This document shows, piece after piece, positions 1 through 9,132 of a DNA stretch of 64,000 nucleotides; positions within the stretch are counted from its first letter, which is position 1; every line of letters starts with the position of its first letter. The position numbers were made by a program, and so were the translations under genes. Below the pieces are notes generated by a model. The model saw only the letters and a program-made list of their open reading frames with translations, searched no databases and was not told the DNA's origin. Origin of the DNA: Roseiarcus sp963816065 (GTDB lineage: Bacteria > Pseudomonadota > Alphaproteobacteria > Rhizobiales > Beijerinckiaceae); contig CAWFJG010000009.1 of the NCBI GenBank assembly GCA_963816065.1, positions 210,428 to 274,427 of the forward strand, read 5' to 3'.

Positions 1-486
1 CCGGTCGGACTGTACGTCGAGCGGAACCGGCTCCTGCGCAAGGCCGACACGCGCGCCGGCCCATCCAATTTCCATCTGAAGCCGAACGGCGTGTTCTGGA
101 TCGGCGACGGCGTCGCCGGCGTAACGGAGACCGGCCGCTACCTCGCCGGCCCGCCGGCGGCCCGCTACGCCACCCAGTCGGGCCCGATGCTGGTCATCGA
201 CGGGCGCATCCATCCGAAAATCCGGCCCGATGGAACGTCGGCCAAGATCCGCAACGGCGTCGGCGTCGACGACCGCGGCGGGGTCGTCTTCGCCATCGCC
301 GACGAGCCGGTGACCTTCGACGCCTTCGCCCGGCTGTTCCGCGACGGGCTCGGCGCCCGCAACGCCCTCTTCCTCGACGGCTCGCTGTCGTCGCTCTATG
401 CGCCCGAGCTCAAGCGCGACGACGAACTCGCGCCAATCGGCCCGATCGTGGCGGTGGTGAAGCCGCAGAAGATGGGCAGCAACTGA
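1..486 (+). CDS. Phosphodiester glycosidase family (DUF2233/NAGPA-like) protein, 3' part
   Basis: The reading frame is open from base 1, so the gene starts outside the window; 161 codons remain. The visible part contains FHLKPNGVFWIGDG, a run typical of DUF2233/NAGPA proteins (known examples remove phosphodiester-linked sugars). Further conserved points are GPMLVIDGRIHP, then RNGVGVDDRGGVVFAI and a C-terminal FLDGSLSSLYAP. The fold family is fairly clear, but substrate and cellular location cannot be read because the N-terminus with any signal peptide is missing. A hairpin with a T run follows 28 bases after the stop, so this is probably the last gene of its transcript. Confidence 0.75.
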   Translation, partial: PVGLYVERNRLLRKADTRAGPSNFHLKPNGVFWIGDGVAGVTETGRYLAGPPAARYATQSGPMLVIDGRIHPKIRPDGTSAKIRNGVGVDDRGGVVFAIADEPVTFDAFARLFRDGLGARNALFLDGSLSSLYAPELKRDDELAPIGPIVAVVKPQKMGSN

Positions 487-514
487 TTTCCGTCCACCGG
501 CGACGGTCCCGATG

Positions 515-538
515 CGCCTGCTAGCAGGGCGTTTTTTT
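515..538 (+). terminator. Rho-independent terminator of the DUF2233 gene
   Basis: A G+C-rich hairpin (CGCCTG, loop, CAG-G-GGCG with one bulged G) is followed directly by seven T residues. It starts 28 bases after the stop codon of the upstream gene. No other gene on this strand is near, so it most likely ends that transcript. Confidence 0.6.
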
Positions 539-630
539 GGCCGCGATTCGCGCTCCGATCCGGTAAGCCGTGCAAAATCAAGATCTTAACGGAATTACAA
601 CCCGACCGTTGTGGTCCGAACGGGGCTCGG

Positions 631-702
631 AACAGGCAAATTAACAGGCTCGGAACAGGCGCCGAACAGGCAGATAACAGGCACGAACAGGCAAGAACAG
701 GC
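631..702. repeat. Seven copies of AACAGGC spaced 10-12 bases
   Basis: The heptamer AACAGGC starts at 631, 643, 654, 665, 676, 686 and 696, a spacing of 12, 11, 11, 11, 10 and 10 bases. This is close to one turn of B-DNA, so all copies face the same side of the helix. The array lies in the gene-free stretch 487-855 between two convergent genes. Apart from this array and the terminator at 515-538 nothing else is seen in that stretch. It may be an unstable short repeat or a row of binding sites. Confidence 0.75.
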
Positions 703-855
703 TGTCCGGACGCCGGCGCGCGTTTGGCCGCGGCCAGGTTGTAACCTGGCCGTGCGGGCGACCTGCGGGGGCGGGCGAACACGCGCCGCGACCGCCCCTC
801 GACCTTCGCTCCGGCGGCGAGCGCGGCGCCTCCCGGTCCGCGCCCGGCCAAGCGA

Positions 856-1407
856 TCAGGCTGCCGGCGCCTCTCCGTCGCCCGCTCCCAGGGCCCGCTG
901 GAGGATCGGCGTATCGACCCAGCGGCCGAACTTGTGGCCGACCGATTTGAGCACGCCCGTCAGTTCGAACCCGAACCGCCGATGCAGACCGATCGAGCCG
1001 GCGTTGGCGCTGTCGCCGACGATCGCGACCATCTGCCGCCACGGGCCGGCCTCGCACCGTTCGATAAGGCGGCCGAGCAGCGCGGACCCGACGCCTCGGC
1101 CACGCAGGCCGTCGGCCACATAGACCAAGTCCTCGATCGCGAAGCGATAGGCCGGGCGCGCGTGATAGGGCGCGGCGTAGGCAAAGCCCACGACCTCGCC
1201 GTCCGCTTCGGCGACGAGATAGGGCAGGCCGTTGTCGAGGCAGGCGCGGCGGCGCGCCAGCATCGCGTCGACCGGGGGCGGCGTTTCCTCGAAGGTCGCG
1301 AGCGACGAGAGGACGTAATGCGCATAAATCCCCTGCACCGCCGGCATGTCGCCCTCGCCCGCGTCGCGGACGACGATCCCGGGCGCCGGGGCCACTTCCC
1401 GCGTCAT
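856..1407 (-). CDS. GNAT N-acetyltransferase, phosphinothricin/methionine-sulfoximine type
   Basis: A 183-residue acetyl-CoA-dependent N-acetyltransferase. Family features are VRDAGEGDMPAVQGIYAHYV near the N-terminus, the acetyl-CoA loop GLRGRGVGSALLGRLIE (about residues 100-116) and the late NAGSIGLHRRFGF segment. Related enzymes (Pat/Bar, MddA/YncA) acetylate phosphinothricin, methionine sulfoximine or similar amino-acid analogues; the substrate here is inferred only from family. The ATG at 1407 overlaps the stop of the upstream dehydrogenase gene in an ATGA tetranucleotide, so the two are translationally coupled. This pairing with an amino-acid dehydrogenase fits a role in amino-acid metabolism or detoxification. 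Length is normal and no residue appears missing. Confidence 0.85.
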   Translation of the reverse strand: MTREVAPAPGIVVRDAGEGDMPAVQGIYAHYVLSSLATFEETPPPVDAMLARRRACLDNGLPYLVAEADGEVVGFAYAAPYHARPAYRFAIEDLVYVADGLRGRGVGSALLGRLIERCEAGPWRQMVAIVGDSANAGSIGLHRRFGFELTGVLKSVGHKFGRWVDTPILQRALGAGDGEAPAA

Positions 1408-2668
1408 GGAAAGAGCCCCCGCGCGTGTTTCGCCTTCATCACCCGCTCGACGCCGATCGCCATGGCGGCGGTGCGGTTGGCGACGCCGTCGCGCTTGGCG
1501 CGGGCGACGACCATCGCCCAGCTTCGATCCAGCGCCCGTTCCAGCCGGTCCATCACCTCGTCGCGCGACCAGAAATATTGCTGCAAATCCTGCACCCACT
1601 CGAAATAGCTGACGATCACGCCCCCGGCGTTGCACAGGATGTCGGGGATGACAAAGATCCCGTCGTTGCGCTCCGCCAGAATCTCGTCGGCCTCGGGCGT
1701 GGTCGGCCCGTTGGCCCCTTCGGCCAGGATGCGGCAGCGCAGGCGCCGGGCGATCTCGGCGTCGATCAACCGTTCGGTCGCGCAGGGCGCCAGCACGTCG
1801 CAGGACTGCTCCAGCAGCGCGCGCGGGTCGATGGCCGCCTCCGTCGACCAGCCTGCGAGTTCGCCAGTCCGGCCGGCGTGGTTCGCCAAATCGCGGGCGA
1901 CCAACCCCTTGGGATCGTAGTAGGCGGCGGTGTGGTCCGACGACGCCGACGATCTTGACCCCGCGCGCGGCCAAGCCCAGCGCCGCATGCATGCCGACAT
2001 TGCCGAACCCCTGCACGATCGCGGTCGCGCCGACCGGGTCGATTTCGAGCGCCTCCATGGCGCGGAAGGCGAGGAAGGCGACGCCGTGCCCGGTCGCCTC
2101 GCGCCGCCCGAGCGTGCCGCCGGAGCCGACCGGCTTGCCGGTGACGATCTCCGGCACGGTGACGCCCTGGTACATGGAATAGGTGTCCATGAACCAGGCC
2201 ATGATCTGCTCGTTGGTGCCCATGTCCGGCGCCATGACGTCGACCCGCGGGCCGACGAACGGAATCATCTCCTGCATGTACCGGCGCGACAGGTTTTCGA
2301 GCTCCCGCTGGCTGAGCGCGCGCGGATCGACCGCGACGCCGCCCTTGGCGCCGCCGTAGGGCAGATCGGCGAGCGCGCATTTCCAGCTCATCCAGATCGC
2401 CAGCGCCGCCATTTCGCCGATGTCGACGTTGGGCGCGAAGCGCGTGCCGCCCTTGGCGGGCCCGAGCGTCAGGTGATGCTGGACGCGGTAGCCGGTGAAG
2501 ACCTGCGGTGTGGCCATCGTCCATATGGATCGGGCAGGAGACGACGATGGCGCGCTTGGGGAACAGCAGCCGGTCGCGCTCGTCGTCCGGGATTGCGAGG
2601 TGGTCGGCGATGACGTGGAACTGCTGGCGCGCCATCTCGAACACGGGACCGGAATAGAGGGTTTGCAT
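1404..2668 (-). CDS. Glu/Leu/Phe/Val dehydrogenase (glutamate dehydrogenase-like), two frameshifts
   Basis: The protein starts MQTLYSGPVFEMARQQF at 2668 and, after correction, is about 420 residues. It has the glutamate dehydrogenase hallmarks: GYRVQHHLTLGPAKGGTRF, the catalytic-lysine region YGGAKGGVAVDP, APDMGTNEQIMAWFMD, the Rossmann motif VQGFGNVG and a C-terminal NAGGVIVSYFEWVQ. It would interconvert glutamate and 2-oxoglutarate in the cytoplasm. The frame breaks at about 2513 (one extra base in GGCC) and about 1940 (one extra G). Removing each restores DDGTPQVFTGYR and KIVGVSDHTAAYY, which match the family. Both breaks fall in strongly conserved parts, so sequence error is as likely as gene loss. 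It is followed by the coupled GNAT gene. Confidence 0.85.
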
Positions 2669-2687
2669 GAGGGGGCTTCCCGGGATG

Positions 2688-2704
2688 GCTCAGCGACGCT
2701 GAGC
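2688..2704. promoter_or_regulatory. Palindrome upstream of the dehydrogenase gene
   Basis: GCTCAGC-GAC-GCTGAGC is a perfect 7-base inverted repeat, 20 bases upstream of the dehydrogenase start codon on the minus strand. It could be an operator or a 5' leader hairpin. No regulator family is recognised from it. The rest of the stretch up to 3139 shows no gene; ORFs there lack family-like sequence. A short CTGCA-TAG-TGCAG palindrome lies at 3113-3125. Confidence 0.35.
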
Positions 2705-3139
2705 GGCTGTTCGTCACCATACGACACGAAATCGCGCGAAAATGCGGAGTTGCAGGGGGGCCGCCGCCCCATCGACAGAGGAACGTCCGGACGAACGCCG
2801 CATGCTACCGCGTCCGCCGCGCGCCTTTCCTTTCCTTCCGTTGAGGTCAAGGTCAATCGCTTGGCGCCCGACCGGAACGGCAGAGGCGCGCAATTTGTGG
2901 GCGGTCGCCGATGGCGCGGCGAACGCCCCATACCCGTCCCTTTGCCGCCTTTCCTGCTACGTAAAGAGAGCGCCAGGAACGGATTCCCGAGCCGAGCACC
3001 CGTTCTCATCGGATTCGCGTAACTATGGGGACCTAACACGTCGGCAATTGGAACCAGCCTAACCAGTTGTACTTTTAACTATCCCTGCCGGGGCTTCGGC
3101 CCTTACCTGGTACTGCATAGTGCAGCATTTCGACTTTTA

Positions 3140-3168
3140 TTGACGCTTGCAAAATGGCTTCCTAGGTT
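3140..3168 (+). promoter_or_regulatory. Sigma70-type promoter of the STAND gene, probably leaderless
   Basis: TTGACG (3140-3145), a 17-base spacer and TAGGTT (3163-3168) resemble a housekeeping promoter. The expected transcription start, about seven bases after the -10 box, falls on the ATG at 3175. No ribosome-binding site precedes that ATG, which agrees with a leaderless message. Confidence 0.4.
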
Positions 3169-3174
3169 CGCTCC

Positions 3175-6100
3175 ATGCTCGAAATTACCGGTGATGACAT
3201 CCCGCCCTGGGCGACACGAATTGCGCACATTGATTGGCCTTCTCTGCGAGGCGGAGATGCGCAAGCGAGGACTGCCCACTTCCGCGGTTACCTGGGGCGG
3301 AAATCAAGACGCAAGAGATGGCGGCCTCGACGTTCGTGTCAGTCTCGCCGCGGGCGCGGCGATAACCGGGTTTGTCCCGAAACCGCAAACCGGCTTTCAG
3401 GTGAAGAAACCCGACATGCCGCGGGCGGAAATCCTGGACGAGATGAAGCCGAAGCCGATCGGTATTTTGCGGCCCAGCATCCTTGAGCTGGCGGACCAGG
3501 CGGCGCGTACGTCATCGTGAGCTCGGCGGCTCCACCTCGGACACAGCGCTCAAGAACCGGCGCGATGCGATGGCCGAGGCCCTCAAGGGCACGTCCGCCG
3601 ATGCGAAACTGGTGCTTGACTTCTATGACCGCAACCGCGTCGCGACATGGGTTCGGGATCATGCGGGCTGATCCTATGGGTGTGCGCGCGCATAGGCAAA
3701 GCGTTGCCTGGCTGGCAATCCTTCGGCTCATGGTCGCTTACGCCCGCGAACGTTGACGCAGGCTATCTTGCCGATGAGCAGGCACGCATCCGCACGGGTG
3801 CCAAGGACCAGGGCGACGGGTTTTCCGCGGTCGAGGGCATCAACCGTATCCGCAAGGTGCTCGCCTCGCCAGGCCACGTGGTGCGGCTCGTCGGTTTGTC
3901 AGGCGTCGGCAAGACGCGGCTCGCTGAAGCCTTGTTCGATGCCGCCATCGGCGAAGATGCACTCGATCCCTCGCTTGCGTTCTACACAAACGAGGCGGAA
4001 GGGCCAAACCCGCCACCAGCCGGGCTCGCTTCGGACCTGATCGCCGACCAAACCCGTGCGATCTTGATGGTCGACAACTGCACACCCGAGCTGCACCGAA
4101 GGCTTTCGGAAGTGGCGCGTCGGCAGGCTCTACTGTCAGCGTCATCACCATCGAATACGACATCCGCGAGGATCAGCCAGAAGGAACTGATGTGTTCGTG
4201 TTGGACACGTCATCGATACCAGTGATCGAAAAACTGGTAGCGCGGCGTTACCTCGACCTCTCGCAGGTTGACGCGCAGACCATTGCGGAGTTTTCCGGCG
4301 GCAACGCACGGGTCGCTCTCGCCCTTGCTTCGCAGATCGAGAAGACCGAGACGGTGGCGGGCTTGAGCGAAGAAGAGCTGTTCAAGCGCCTCTTTCAGCA
4401 GCGTCACGATCCCGACCCGTCGCTTCTGTGGATCGCGCAGGCCTGCTCTCTTGTCTATTCATTCGAGGGAGAACTCTCACGGGGGATGATGCCGAGCTTC
4501 CCGTTCTTGGCAGTCTCATCGGCAAGACGGCGCATGAAGTCTATGCCGGAGTCGCTGAGCTTAAGCGGCGCGATCTCGTGCAAGCGCGCGCGCAATGGCG
4601 CGCGGTGCTGCCGCACGCCATCGCCAATCGCCTGGCCAGAATGGCACTTCAGAACATTCCGCCCCCAAGAGTAAAATCGATCCTTGTCGATAGCGCATCC
4701 GAGCGTGTTCTTCGCTCCTTCTCGCGGCGTCTCGGCTATCTCGCCGACGGCAGGGAAGCCAGGGCTATCGTCAAGGCTTGGCTCGCGCCCGGCGGTCTGC
4801 TTAGCGACGTGACGAACTTCAATGAGTTGCGCCGAGCGATGTTCGCCAACGTTGCTCCCGTCGCGCCGGAAGCCGTGCTCGCAGCATTGGAGAACGCTTT
4901 ACCCAGCGCAGATGAAGACACACTGCGCCGCTGCACGCACTTCGTCCGGCTCTTGCGCTCGCTCGCCTATGAACAAGCATTCTTCGAGCGCGCCATCGCG
5001 CTCCTGGTGAAATTCGCGGTGCTTTCGAGCGACGATCACACGGACAATCAGGCTGTGGGCGTCGTGGAATCGCTCTTTTATATCGTGCTGTCTGGAACGC
5101 ATGCACCGGTAGACGCGCGCGTGAAGGCGGCGGAAGGATTACTCGGCTCTGCCGACGCACGCATACGCTCCCTTGGAGTTAAGACGCTGGAAGCGCTCAT
5201 GCAATCGAGCCACTTCACATCGCACTATGAGTTCGACTTCGGTGCGCGCTCGCGCGACTACGGCTCCTATCCCCAAACCGGCGCTGATGTGCGTGCCTGG
5301 TTTGAAACCGTGATCAACCTAGCGGGCTCATTCGCCCTTTCGGATCGCCCTGTGGCCGACGATGTGAAAAATGCTGTAGCTCGGGAATTCCGAGGCCTCT
5401 GGAGCAACGCAGGCTGTGTGGAAGAGTTGGACCAGCTTGCCCGCGCGATTGCGGCCAAGTCATTTTGGCGGGATGGCTGGATCGCGACACGCCAGACACG
5501 CATCTTTGACAGCAAGGGAATGGGGCCCGAACTTCGCGACCGACTGATTGCGCTGGAGGAATTCCTGCGACCGAAGGATCTTGCCAGCAAAGTGCGGGGC
5601 CTTGTCGTCGGCGCACGCAGAGGAAGCCTGGACGTCTACGATCTTGGTGACGATGAGGAAGAAGACGACGACACCGACGTAGGCGCGCGCTATTCCGCAA
5701 GTACTGCGAGGTCGGCTGCGGCGATACAGGATCTCGGCCACGACGTGGCAGCGGATGATGGGACGTTCAAGACGCTGCTGCCCGAGTTGATGAACGGAGA
5801 TCACCGGCTCTCGGCATTCGGCATGGCGCTGGCCGAATCGGCTGAGAATTTAAGCGCGATGTGGGATGCGATTGTTGCGCAGTTTGGATCAACTAAAAAG
5901 GCGGGCATTCAACTTCTCGGAGGCTTTCTGAACGGGCTGCAAAAGCGTGATGAGGCCCTTGCTGACATCATCCTTGACGAGGCGCTCGAGCACGCGCCTC
6001 TCGCCGAAGTTTTTCCTGATCTGCAGGCGGCTGTGACGGTCGATCACCGCGCAGTAGCACGGCTGCACCGGGCGCTCGATCTAGAGAAAGCCCCGATGCA

Positions 6101-7000
6101 AAACTTTTACAGCCTTGCTTATGGCCGCGCCTGCGACGAGCTTTCAGGTCCGGAGTTCCGCGACCTAGTGGTCGCCATGGCGAACAAACCCGATGGGTGC
6201 CCGGTAGGGCTTGAAATGATATCGATGCGACTTTACTCGGACCGCAGCGCGAAGCGTGAGCCGCTGCCTGAAGTGCGCGAAGCAGGCCGGATTGTGCTCA
6301 GCAAATTTGCGTTTCAGCGCAATAATGGCCACACCACCCGCGAGGACCACAAACTGGGCGTTGTCGTTGCAGGCTCGTGCGCAGGGCCACTGGGCATTTC
6401 GGTGGCGCGGTCACTTTGCCGAAAGTTTCTATCCGCTGCCGCAAAGCACGAGATTAAAGCCTACGACTTTAACGACCTAATGAAAGGGCTTCTACAGGTT
6501 CATCCAGTCGCCATACTCGATGAACTGTTCTCAGGTGATGCGGGATCACGCAAGGCAAGTGCGCAGGTCCTCAGCACTCTCCGGCGTTTCCGTCATCCCG
6601 TTCTGGATGTGGTGCCGGACGAGATTCTTCTCGGATGGTGTGACTGCGATCCAGCCCTGCGCTACCCGCTTGCAGCGGCTGTGGCCACGTTGTTCAAGCG
6701 GCCAAAGGAAGGCGAACCGCACGAATGGATGCCGCTCACCGGGAAGCTCCTTGAAAAACGCCCGATCCGGGACTTGTCCTCGACGAAATTATTCGCCGGC
6801 TCAATCCGCTAAGCTGGAGCGGCTCGCTCGCAACCAAGCTCGAGGGACGGCTAAAGCTTCTTAATTGCATGCCAGGCAGCGATATTCCAACTCTCGCGGC
6901 AAAGCTTGCAACAGCGAGAGCCAATCTTCAAGCAAACATTAGTTACCAACGCAGTCTTGAGATGGAAGAAGATCGCGCGCACGGCAACCGGTTTGAATGA
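3175..7000 (+). pseudogene. Nuclease-like plus STAND-like NTPase, candidate antiphage protein, multiple frameshifts
   Basis: Joining the frames gives about 1,275 residues. The N-terminal ~170 residues have a PD-(D/E)xK-like pattern: DGGLDVRV followed by GFQVKK. A P-loop GLSGVGKT is encoded at 3893-3916, and a Walker-B-like ILMVDN at about 4061-4078. Then come FSGGNARVALALAS and a long alpha-helical C-terminus, intact from about 4480 to 6770, that contains an acidic stretch DDEEEDDD. The order nuclease, NTPase, helical sensor is that of Avs-type antiviral STAND proteins; the immune role is inference. Frame changes lie near 3200, 3500, 3530, 3664, 4125, 4475 and 6770. Each is repaired by adding one base (two near 3200), mostly a G beside a G run. 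The true C-terminus reads on to the TGA at 6998-7000. No defence partner gene is adjacent. Confidence 0.65.
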
Positions 7001-7063
7001 GAGGAGCCTGTATGGATCTTCCATCTTTTCTACGGTTGGTGACCTGACCCCCATTTCTCATCC

Positions 7064-7205
7064 AGGATTACGGTGAAGGATTACGGTGACGCGACCGTCT
7101 TTGCGATTATGACGGATGCCAATATCCCTATGCACGCATGACCTGTATCGCGAGATGGTTGGCCGCCCGGCAAAAAGGGATTTGAGCGCATGTCACCGTA
7201 ATCCT
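7064..7205. repeat. Short element bounded by copies of a 13-base repeat
   Basis: AGGATTACGGTGA occurs twice in exact tandem (7064-7076 and 7077-7089). Its exact reverse complement TCACCGTAATCCT lies at 7193-7205, about 100 bases further on. Such ends suggest a remnant or non-autonomous mobile element. A minus-strand ORF across it (7081-7359) has no recognisable relatives by eye and is not called. The rest of 7001-7352 holds nothing else that I can support. Confidence 0.5.
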
Positions 7206-7352
7206 GCAACCAGAACGTTTGCCCGCCCATTTGGAAGTGCGCCATCGCGGCTTTCCTCCGCCCTCGGGCGCGCGGCGGGGTGTCGGGACCGCCGCTGATC
7301 GTCCACCGATTGCCGCGGCGGTTAACGGATCGGACGGCTTTCAACGCCATTG

Positions 7353-7381
7353 TTGACACCTATTGTGTCGCGGTGTTATCA
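7353..7381 (+). promoter_or_regulatory. Sigma70-type promoter of the PEP-CTERM gene
   Basis: TTGACA at 7353-7358, a 17-base spacer and TTATCA at 7376-7381 form a good housekeeping promoter. The predicted start near 7388 gives a leader of about 55 bases before the ATG at 7443. Confidence 0.55.
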
Positions 7382-7442
7382 CTAAAATGCTCGGCGCATT
7401 AGCACCGCGCCAAGGGGGTTTCCTTTGTTCATGGGAGGAAAA

Positions 7443-8066
7443 ATGACGTCGAAGTTCACAATGACTGCATTGGCGGCAATTTGCGCCGTGTTCGCTGCCT
7501 CGTCCGCGTCGGCGGCGACCAATATCTTTCCCGCAGCCGCCGGTTCCGTGGTTGCGGCCGGACCTTACGGCTTTCTTTTGCCTGGCGACCCGTGGCTTGG
7601 CGGAGCGTACGCGCCAGCCAGCCTCACCGAGCCCGTGAACGGAAGTCCGCTCGCGGAGGGAACGCAGTGGAACGCCGGGTCGTTCTGGTGGACCGGCACG
7701 GCTACGTCATGGACCGTCTATCTGGACCATTCCTACAGCATGAACCAGTTGGTCGTTCAAGCGGACAACAACGACAGCTATCAGGTGCAGTATCGGGTCG
7801 GTTCCTCCTGGGTGGATGCGGCCGACGTCGGCGCCGTTGCGGGTTGGGGTTTGATGACGCGTTCGCCGTATGACGTTTCGTTCACGACGAACGCCTTGCG
7901 GGTCGTCGCGACCGGCGGCGATGGTTACTATGCCCTCGGCCAGATCGAGGCTTTCGGGACGGCCGCCCCCGAGCTGTCGACCTGGGCGATGATGCTGGCA
8001 GGGTTTGCGGCGCTCGGCTTCGCGGGCTACCGCGGGTCGCGCAAGAGCGTCGCCGCCCTCGCCTGA
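7443..8066 (+). CDS. PEP-CTERM sorting-domain secreted protein
   Basis: The product has 207 residues. GGAGG at 7434-7438 decides the ATG at 7443 over the in-frame starts at 7425 and 7431. It begins with a signal peptide (MTSKFTMTALAAICAVFAAS, cut near ASA). The body is rich in Trp, Gly and Ser with no known catalytic motif. It ends in a PEP-CTERM-like tail: PELSTWAMMLAGFAALGF, then the basic YRGSRK. In this class the tail is cleaved by an exosortase and the protein goes to the envelope or outside. No exosortase gene is in the window. It has its own promoter and a strong terminator, so it is a single-gene unit. The function of the body is unknown. Confidence 0.75.
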   Translation: MTSKFTMTALAAICAVFAASSASAATNIFPAAAGSVVAAGPYGFLLPGDPWLGGAYAPASLTEPVNGSPLAEGTQWNAGSFWWTGTATSWTVYLDHSYSMNQLVVQADNNDSYQVQYRVGSSWVDAADVGAVAGWGLMTRSPYDVSFTTNALRVVATGGDGYYALGQIEAFGTAAPELSTWAMMLAGFAALGFAGYRGSRKSVAALA

Positions 8067-8092
8067 CGCGCTTTTCTGCGCCGTGATCGACA

Positions 8093-8126
8093 AGAGGCCG
8101 CCGACGAGGCGGCCTCTCCCTTTTTC
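8093..8126 (+). terminator. Rho-independent terminator of the PEP-CTERM gene
   Basis: A perfect 10-base stem (AGAGGCCGCC / GGCGGCCTCT) with a 5-base loop is followed by CCCTTTTT. It sits 27 bases after the stop codon. Confidence 0.85.
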
Positions 8127-8218
8127 GCCGCCCGCTCATGCTGTCAGCTGCTGGCCCGGGCGGATTTGGGCGACAAGCGCTTCGCGGAGGCGGTCGCCTC
8201 CGGGTTGCCTGAAGGGAG

Positions 8219-8764
8219 TCAGGAACTCGACCGGTCGAGCGCGACGAACGTCGCATCGATGAGAAGCGCGATGAGGAAGGCCTGGATGAGCTCGCCGACC
8301 TCAGGTAGGCAGTCGGCGGTCAGCGACGTCGAGACCGCGCTTGTCTGTCCGACCGACCCGACCGGCTCACCGCCTTTCTCCAGGTAGAGATCGAAACGGC
8401 GCGAAAACGCGGAGCGGCGCCGCATCTCGAAGGTTCGCCCGGCCGCCTCGATCCATGCGGCGCCGCGCCTTTCCTCCGCCTGCGCATGGACCCGGCCATC
8501 GGAGTTGGTCAGAAGGATGGGATTTGGCCCCTGGTTGGCTTGTCCCTTGACGAGCCGGATAGCCCTCCCCAAGGGTGTGTCGTCCTGGCGCGGACGGGCG
8601 CGGCCCGCGCGGTATTGTGCGTTTCGCAAGCTGATCTCGGCCGTTTCGGGCCGGATGAGGTAGACAAGTCCGCCGACGACGACCTCATCGGCGACGAGAT
8701 CGAAACGGGCGTCGATCTTGAAGAAGGTCTCCCTGTCCCGTTGGGCCGGGCGCGCAATCAGCAT
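8219..8764 (-). CDS. Hypothetical protein, possibly Tubby/LURP-one-like
   Basis: The product has 181 residues with start MLIARPAQRDRETFFKID. It alternates short strand-like segments (DLVADEVVVGGLVYLIR, FDLYLEKGGEPVGSVGQ) and ends in a hydrophobic segment, ELIQAFLIALLIDATFVALD. Small scramblase-like LURP-one/Tubby C-terminal proteins show a similar pattern of beta strands and a terminal hydrophobic helix ending in Asp, so membership is possible but unproven. No signal peptide is seen. It converges on the PEP-CTERM gene and is divergent from nothing close. I do not recognise a function. Confidence 0.5.
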   Translation of the reverse strand: MLIARPAQRDRETFFKIDARFDLVADEVVVGGLVYLIRPETAEISLRNAQYRAGRARPRQDDTPLGRAIRLVKGQANQGPNPILLTNSDGRVHAQAEERRGAAWIEAAGRTFEMRRRSAFSRRFDLYLEKGGEPVGSVGQTSAVSTSLTADCLPEVGELIQAFLIALLIDATFVALDRSSS

Positions 8765-9132
8765 CGAGGCTCCCCCGCTCCTGTCCGATCCCTGGGCCGC
8801 ATGAAAGCCTCGATCCCGGAGAGACGCAACGCCTCGAGCCGCGGCCGGCGATCCTATCGGCTAATAAGCCATCGGCGTCGCCGCCGCTTCGCGTCGGAAA
8901 CGGTGGTGGATTGCGAGGACTCGCATTCCAGTTCGGAACTCACGGCGCGGTTGAAAGCGAACGCCGCCGCTCGGCGGCCCGTGAACTCGATGAGCGCAAG
9001 CCGATCAAGGCGAGCTCGGACGAGGACGCGACCGTGAATTGCGCGCCTTGACGGGGACGAGCGCTACGAAGGTTGGCTCGTACGTCCAACAGAGCGCTTA
9101 TCTTGGCTGCTCGGCAATGATCGCAACCCGGA
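8765..9132. other. Gene-free stretch
   Basis: No convincing gene, RNA or repeat is seen. The ORFs here read Arg/Ser-rich low-complexity sequence, as expected of shadow frames in GC-rich DNA. It separates two minus-strand genes and probably holds the promoter of the 8219-8764 gene. Confidence 0.4.

Noticed and set aside
856..3039. 727-codon minus-strand ORF that seems to fuse a dehydrogenase and an acetyltransferase
   Set aside because: It joins pieces of two real genes through the frameshifts at 2513 and 1940; the true genes overlap by ATGA.
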